Origin: Mailhella massiliensis
GTDB lineage: Bacteria > Desulfobacterota > Desulfovibrionia > Desulfovibrionales > Desulfovibrionaceae
NCBI RefSeq assembly: GCF_020741395.1
Contig: NZ_DYZA01000232.1
Coordinates: 1-15,548, forward strand
DNA length: 15,548 nt
Direction of reading: 5' to 3'
Shown in pieces: positions 12,238 through 15,548 of the stretch. The first letter of the stretch is position 1. Each line of letters opens with the position of its first letter. A model generated the notes under the pieces. It was not told the DNA's origin. It searched no databases and saw only the letters and a program-made list of their open reading frames with translations. The translations under genes and the position numbers were made by a program.

Positions 12238-14139
12238 TCAGGCAGGGCGGGCTTCCATGTGAATCTTACGCCGCTGGAAGATGATCAGCAGAACAAAGCA
12301 TGCCATGCCTGCTCCGAACACAAGGGGGTTGAAGGAAAAAAGCGTCCAGATCAGGGCGGCACACGCTCCGCCGGCAAGCAGACGTTCCAGGGCTGAAAGC
12401 TCCCTGGCCCCATAGCCGACGATGAACACGCCAAACAGCGTGACGGCCGTCACGGCAATCAGAAAATAGCCAAGAATCACCAGGCCGTTATCAGGAGCAG
12501 TGACAATGAGCATATCCGGGCAGAAGACCACAAGGAAGGGAATGAGGAATCCCACGCAGCCCACCTTGGACGCCTCCAGGGCCGTTCTCATGTATCCTGC
12601 CCCTGCTATGCCCGCAGCCGGCACCGCAGAAGTGGCGATGGGAGGCGTGATGCAGGAAAACACCGCGAAGACAAACACGAACATGTGCGCCGCAAAAAGA
12701 TCCACACCAAGATTCGTCAGCGTGGGCACACCCACCAGGGAAACAATGAGATAGGCCGCCAGAGTGGGCAGGCCGCAGCCCAGAAGAATACACACCAGCG
12801 CGGTAAGCACCAGGGCGAGGAATATGCTTCCATGGCACCACAGGGCTATGACGGAAGGAATTTTGACGCCCAGCATGGTTTTGGTCATGGTGGAAATAAT
12901 GGGGCCGAGCACCGCACAGGTAACGCCGATTTTCGCGCCCGTCACCGCGCCGTCCACCAGCGCGGGCACAATGCGGCGAAGCAGCGACCAGTCCCCCTTG
13001 CGCCAGATATCGGCGACATTGAGTACAAGCAGGGATATCAGCGCCCAGAAAATGGTGAACATGGGCGTATATCCAAGCAGAAGGATAATGGTGATGATCA
13101 CCAGCGGAAGCACGAACACAGGCGCTTCCCACAGGAAATTCCGCAGATTGAAGTCAACTTTAAGATTGGAAGCGTCTATCCGAAGCTTTTTGGCCTGAAG
13201 CTGCGCGTATACGCCCACGGAATAGAAATAAAGTACTGCGGGGAGGAATCCGGCGACCATGACGTCGGCATAAGGGCGCTGAACCATTTCCGCCAGCACA
13301 AACGCCGTCGCCCCCATGATGGGTGGCATGATCTGCCCGCCTGTGGAAGCCGCAGCCTCAACCGCGCCTGCCTGATAGGGATGATATCCGGCTTTTTTCA
13401 TGAGCGGAATGGTGAATGCGCCGGTAGTGGCGACATTGGCCATGGCGCTCCCGGTAACGGAGCCCATGAGCGCGGAAGAAATGACCGCCGAAATGGCCGG
13501 GCCGCCGGCCATGCGCCGTCCGGCAAGGTACCCCACCTGATTGAAGAATGTGGACGCACCGGTAACGCCGAGAACACTGCCGAACACCACAAAAAGAAAT
13601 ATGTAGTTCGCGCTGATTGCGAGGGAAGAGCCATAAATGCCGTTATCCAGGCCCATGCAGAAGCTGACAAGAATATCCTGGATATCGAGCTTGGGCGCGG
13701 CAAGGATGCCGGAGAGATAGTGCCCGAACAGGGCGTAGAGAATAAAGCACAGCGCCACACAGGGGAACACAAGACCAAAGGCCCGGCGGGAGGCCTCAAG
13801 TCCGAGCAGCACCAGCAGCGTACCGACCACCATATCCTGCGTGGTCAGCATAAGCACCGGGGCCCGGAGCATCTGCAGATCTTCAAATTCAAAAAAGACA
13901 TATCCCGTTGCATAAAGGGACAGGAGAACCAGAGCCCCGGCCGTCCAGCGCGAAAGCGGCGTCTCCGCCTTGTGCATGGCGTAGAGAAACACCATGATCA
14001 GGGCCAGCATATAATGAAGATTGAGGTGCTGAATAGGGCCAAGCAGCAGAACCTGCGTGTACAACAGATGATACGTCACCATAAAGACAGACAATATGAT
14101 GACAAGTTTGGACAAAGCGCGATCAAGAAAATTTTGCAT
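12238..14139 (-). CDS. TRAP transporter fused permease (DctQM type, TAXI system)
   Basis: A 633-residue inner-membrane protein that fuses the small (DctQ-like, about residues 1-130) and large (DctM-like) TRAP subunits, as is usual for TAXI-type systems. Fused-permease signatures are GSVTGSAMANVATTGAFTIPLMKKAGY, GAVEAAASTGGQIMPPIMGATAFVLAEM (around residues 258-285) and CGLPTLAAYLIVSLVGVP, followed by the CITPPIATSAVPAAGIAGAGYMRTALEA segment. It would take up an organic acid in a sodium-coupled manner from the binding protein encoded just upstream. AGGAG precedes the ATG. The C-terminal region after about residue 520 adds further hydrophobic spans, as in other fused TAXI permeases. Confidence 0.93.
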   Translation of the reverse strand: MQNFLDRALSKLVIILSVFMVTYHLLYTQVLLLGPIQHLNLHYMLALIMVFLYAMHKAETPLSRWTAGALVLLSLYATGYVFFEFEDLQMLRAPVLMLTTQDMVVGTLLVLLGLEASRRAFGLVFPCVALCFILYALFGHYLSGILAAPKLDIQDILVSFCMGLDNGIYGSSLAISANYIFLFVVFGSVLGVTGASTFFNQVGYLAGRRMAGGPAISAVISSALMGSVTGSAMANVATTGAFTIPLMKKAGYHPYQAGAVEAAASTGGQIMPPIMGATAFVLAEMVQRPYADVMVAGFLPAVLYFYSVGVYAQLQAKKLRIDASNLKVDFNLRNFLWEAPVFVLPLVIITIILLLGYTPMFTIFWALISLLVLNVADIWRKGDWSLLRRIVPALVDGAVTGAKIGVTCAVLGPIISTMTKTMLGVKIPSVIALWCHGSIFLALVLTALVCILLGCGLPTLAAYLIVSLVGVPTLTNLGVDLFAAHMFVFVFAVFSCITPPIATSAVPAAGIAGAGYMRTALEASKVGCVGFLIPFLVVFCPDMLIVTAPDNGLVILGYFLIAVTAVTLFGVFIVGYGARELSALERLLAGGACAALIWTLFSFNPLVFGAGMACFVLLIIFQRRKIHMEARPA

Positions 14140-14174
14140 AGATGCTCCTGTGACTGTTCCGCGATTTCCTACGT

Positions 14175-14198
14175 CGCCGGGGCCGTCGGGCCCCGGCG
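14175..14198 (-). other. Intercistronic hairpin between TRAP binding protein and permease
   Basis: Bases 14175-14184 pair with 14189-14198 (ten G-C pairs) around a four-base GTCG loop, with no U-tract. It lies 13 bases past the binding-protein stop codon. A stabilising or attenuating role that raises binding-protein output relative to the permease is likely but inferred. Confidence 0.5.
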
Positions 14199-14211
14199 CA
14201 GTTCGGGCAGT

Positions 14212-15207
14212 TTAGCGCAGTCCCTTTTCCTTCAGGTATCTGAGCGTGCCGGGATGAATGAGGGAATCCGGAAGTTCCTTGGGAGGCATGACTGTTTCCG
14301 GAGCAGTGCCGCGGGCATCGGGGGTATACTTTCTCAGTTCTTCCCCGTTTTCATACAATGTCTTGAAAACGGCATAGGCCACTTCATCCGGAAGCTCTTC
14401 AAAGGCATAAAAACCGAGCTGTTCAGACCAGGCCAGCACAGGTTCGGCCGGCACGCCCTCCGCAATGGCGTTGGCCGGAATTTCCAGGGGCGGATAGATG
14501 AAGCCGTCGCGCTTGGCCGCTTCCGCCAGTTTTTCAGGAGTAAAGGAAATCAGGTGAGGATTGCCCCGGGAGGCCACGATTTCGGCATAAACCGATACCG
14601 GCTGCCAGTGATCGTCGGGAATGATGCCCACGCCGAGCACCATGCAGTCGAGGCTGCCGTCGATGATGCTGTCTTTCAGGCTGGACCAGTTCATCCAGAA
14701 GGGTTTCATATCGTCGGAACCGGGAATGGAATCGCGCATGATGGACCACATGGTACGCCCCTGCATGCTGGGCTGAGGGCCGAGGCCGATGCGCTTTCCG
14801 GAAAGATCCGCCAGCGTCCTGATGTTCGGATCCAGGGTGATCAAAGTTTCCGCATGGACGCATGCGCCTGCAACAAACCGGAATTTCTCAAATTTTTTAG
14901 GGAAGGGGGAAACGCCCTGGATAGCTTCCTGCAACGGAATGGCGCTGCCCGCCACCAGCCTGTCGGCCGGAGAGGCCGAAGCCTTGATAATGCCGGCGGC
15001 ATTGCCGGTAGTTTCCACGGGTACCAGCTTGATATCGGGATGCTGCGTCTTAAACACTTCGGACAAAGCGTAAGACAAATTGTAAAGGGTACCGCCAAAC
15101 ATGCCAGCCTCTACCTCGATTGTGGGGCTTGCGGCCTGGGCGGGAATTGCCGCAGCAGAAAACAAAGAAAGCCCCGTTGCAAGCAAAATGTTTTTCACCA
15201 TGCTCAT
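14212..15207 (-). CDS. TAXI family TRAP transporter solute-binding protein
   Basis: A 331-residue periplasmic binding protein. The signal peptide is clear, with Lys5, a hydrophobic core and an IPAQA-A cleavage site near residue 25. The mature start IEVEAGMFGGTLYNLSYALSEVF corresponds to the TAXI motif TGGTGGTYYPxGxALA, and LADLSGKRIGLGPQPSMQGRTMWSIM to the family's DLKGKRVxxGxxGSGT region. The usual glycine-rich ligand loop is altered, so the ligand may be atypical. AAAGGAG lies six bases before ATG 15207; the Met at residue 3 is a less likely start. It is the first gene of the operon, followed by the fused permease. TAXI ligands are mostly small carboxylates or amino acids, and none can be assigned here. 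Confidence 0.88.
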   Translation of the reverse strand: MSMVKNILLATGLSLFSAAAIPAQAASPTIEVEAGMFGGTLYNLSYALSEVFKTQHPDIKLVPVETTGNAAGIIKASASPADRLVAGSAIPLQEAIQGVSPFPKKFEKFRFVAGACVHAETLITLDPNIRTLADLSGKRIGLGPQPSMQGRTMWSIMRDSIPGSDDMKPFWMNWSSLKDSIIDGSLDCMVLGVGIIPDDHWQPVSVYAEIVASRGNPHLISFTPEKLAEAAKRDGFIYPPLEIPANAIAEGVPAEPVLAWSEQLGFYAFEELPDEVAYAVFKTLYENGEELRKYTPDARGTAPETVMPPKELPDSLIHPGTLRYLKEKGLR

Positions 15208-15286
15208 ACAATACTCCTTTAAAAGATGCGGCTGTTTAGGTTGGACTTATTCATAACGATATGATAAATGCTCTTTAACAACCTCC

Positions 15287-15315
15287 TTTACGGTTAATAT
15301 GTGAAACATAATAAT
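15287..15315 (+). promoter_or_regulatory. Possible promoter of the LysR-type gene
   Basis: TTTACG (15287-15292, four of six) and AATAAT (15310-15315, five of six) are separated by 17 bases. The spacer and -10 box are covered by the inverted repeat at 15294-15314, which would give autorepression. The predicted transcript start, near 15322, leaves a very short leader, which lowers confidence. Confidence 0.38.
15294..15314. promoter_or_regulatory. LysR-type operator (inverted repeat with T-N11-A)
   Basis: TTAATATGT-GAA-ACATAATAA is an inverted repeat with eight of nine positions paired. It contains T15298-N11-A15310 in dyad symmetry, the standard LysR-family box. It lies 18 bases before the regulator's start codon, within the divergent gap to the TRAP operon. 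A second, poorer dyad (TCAT 15251-15254 / ATGA 15261-15264) lies closer to the TRAP gene and could be the activation half-site. The repeat is seen; binding is inferred. Confidence 0.6.
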
Positions 15316-15332
15316 TCTATTTGGAGTACATT

Positions 15333-15548
15333 ATGATTAATGAATTCAACGGTGATTTTCTTCAGTGGATACGTGGTTTTTATTATGTCGCAAGGACTGG
15401 AAGCATAACAAAGGCTTCCAAGAAGATGAATAGAAGTCAATCCTCTATATCATATCAAATACAATGTCTTGAACGGCAATTGAATGTTTCTCTTTTTGAT
15501 CGTATCAACAATCACTTGAAAATTACTCCCCAGGGCCTGCGCTTACTG
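15333..15548 (+). CDS. LysR family transcriptional regulator (N-terminal part, cut by window edge)
   Basis: The first 72 residues of a LysR-type regulator, with the frame open to the window end. The winged helix-turn-helix is unmistakable: FYYVARTGSITKASKKMNRSQSSISYQIQCLERQLNVSLFDRINNHLKITPQG (about residues 17-69). TTGGAG lies just before ATG 15333. The effector domain is outside the window. Its divergent position and the operator-like repeat suggest that it regulates the TAXI-TRAP operon and itself. Base use is distinctly AT-richer than in every other gene here, with AT-ending codons frequent, which may indicate acquisition from elsewhere or simply weak expression. Confidence 0.9.
   Translation, partial: MINEFNGDFLQWIRGFYYVARTGSITKASKKMNRSQSSISYQIQCLERQLNVSLFDRINNHLKITPQGLRLL

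Noticed and set aside
12685..15222. 845-aa open frame on the plus strand opposite the TRAP genes
   Set aside because: Low-complexity Arg/Gly/His-rich antisense translation of two clearly recognised TRAP genes.
15215..15300. Possible leader peptide on the minus strand before the TAXI gene, next to an AAAGGAGG ribosome-like site
   Set aside because: No start codon lies at a usable distance from the AAAGGAGG, and the short frame ending at the real ribosome site has no distinctive residue content.
1..15548. CRISPR arrays, insertion sequences, phage genes, toxin-antitoxin pairs, tRNAs
   Set aside because: Looked for on both strands; no repeated spacer pattern, transposase motif, terminal repeat or tRNA-like sequence was noticed.

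Overview
The window looks like part of a chromosome from an anaerobic, moderately GC-rich Gram-negative bacterium. Binding-protein-dependent carboxylate transporters of two unrelated types, a sigma-54-type promoter and the gene style fit a host-associated member of the Desulfovibrionaceae. That placement is inferred from gene content only; no rRNA or marker gene is present. There are 14 protein genes, one of them cut by the right edge. No tRNA, rRNA, CRISPR array, insertion sequence or phage gene was seen.

Left block (about 69-7895, plus strand). A near-consensus sigma-54 -24/-12 element precedes an alkaline-phosphatase-superfamily phosphodiesterase. It is followed in the same direction by a tripartite tricarboxylate transporter (tctC, tctB, tctA), an MFS permease, two unrecognised small proteins (90 and 201 aa) and an OsmC-family thiol protein. 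The hydrolase keeps all seven expected metal-binding and nucleophile residues, starts without a signal peptide and has an enlarged cap. The simplest reading is import of a carboxylate-bearing phospho- or phosphono-compound by TctABC and cleavage in the cytoplasm. The 201-aa protein resembles, at its ends, a shrunken AlkP-type fold without its metal ligands. This block is the best candidate for an undescribed system. GC-rich hairpins sit in three of its intergenic gaps.

Middle block (7948-10611). A bidirectional terminator separates osmC from a convergent rhodanese gene with a YgaP-like membrane tail. A roughly 660-base gap follows. Its right half holds a sigma-70 promoter, a clear glycine riboswitch aptamer and a strong intrinsic terminator just ahead of an alanine/glycine:sodium symporter gene, so the symporter is very probably glycine-controlled. 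A bidirectional terminator closes the unit.

Right block (10634-15548). On the minus strand lie a DUF554 membrane protein with a stand-alone B3/B4 (PheRS editing-type) domain protein, and upstream of them a TAXI-type TRAP transporter (binding protein, then fused permease). A LysR-type regulator, cut by the right edge, diverges from the TRAP operon. The AT-rich gap between them contains an LTTR-type inverted repeat with T-N11-A, placed to affect the regulator's own promoter.
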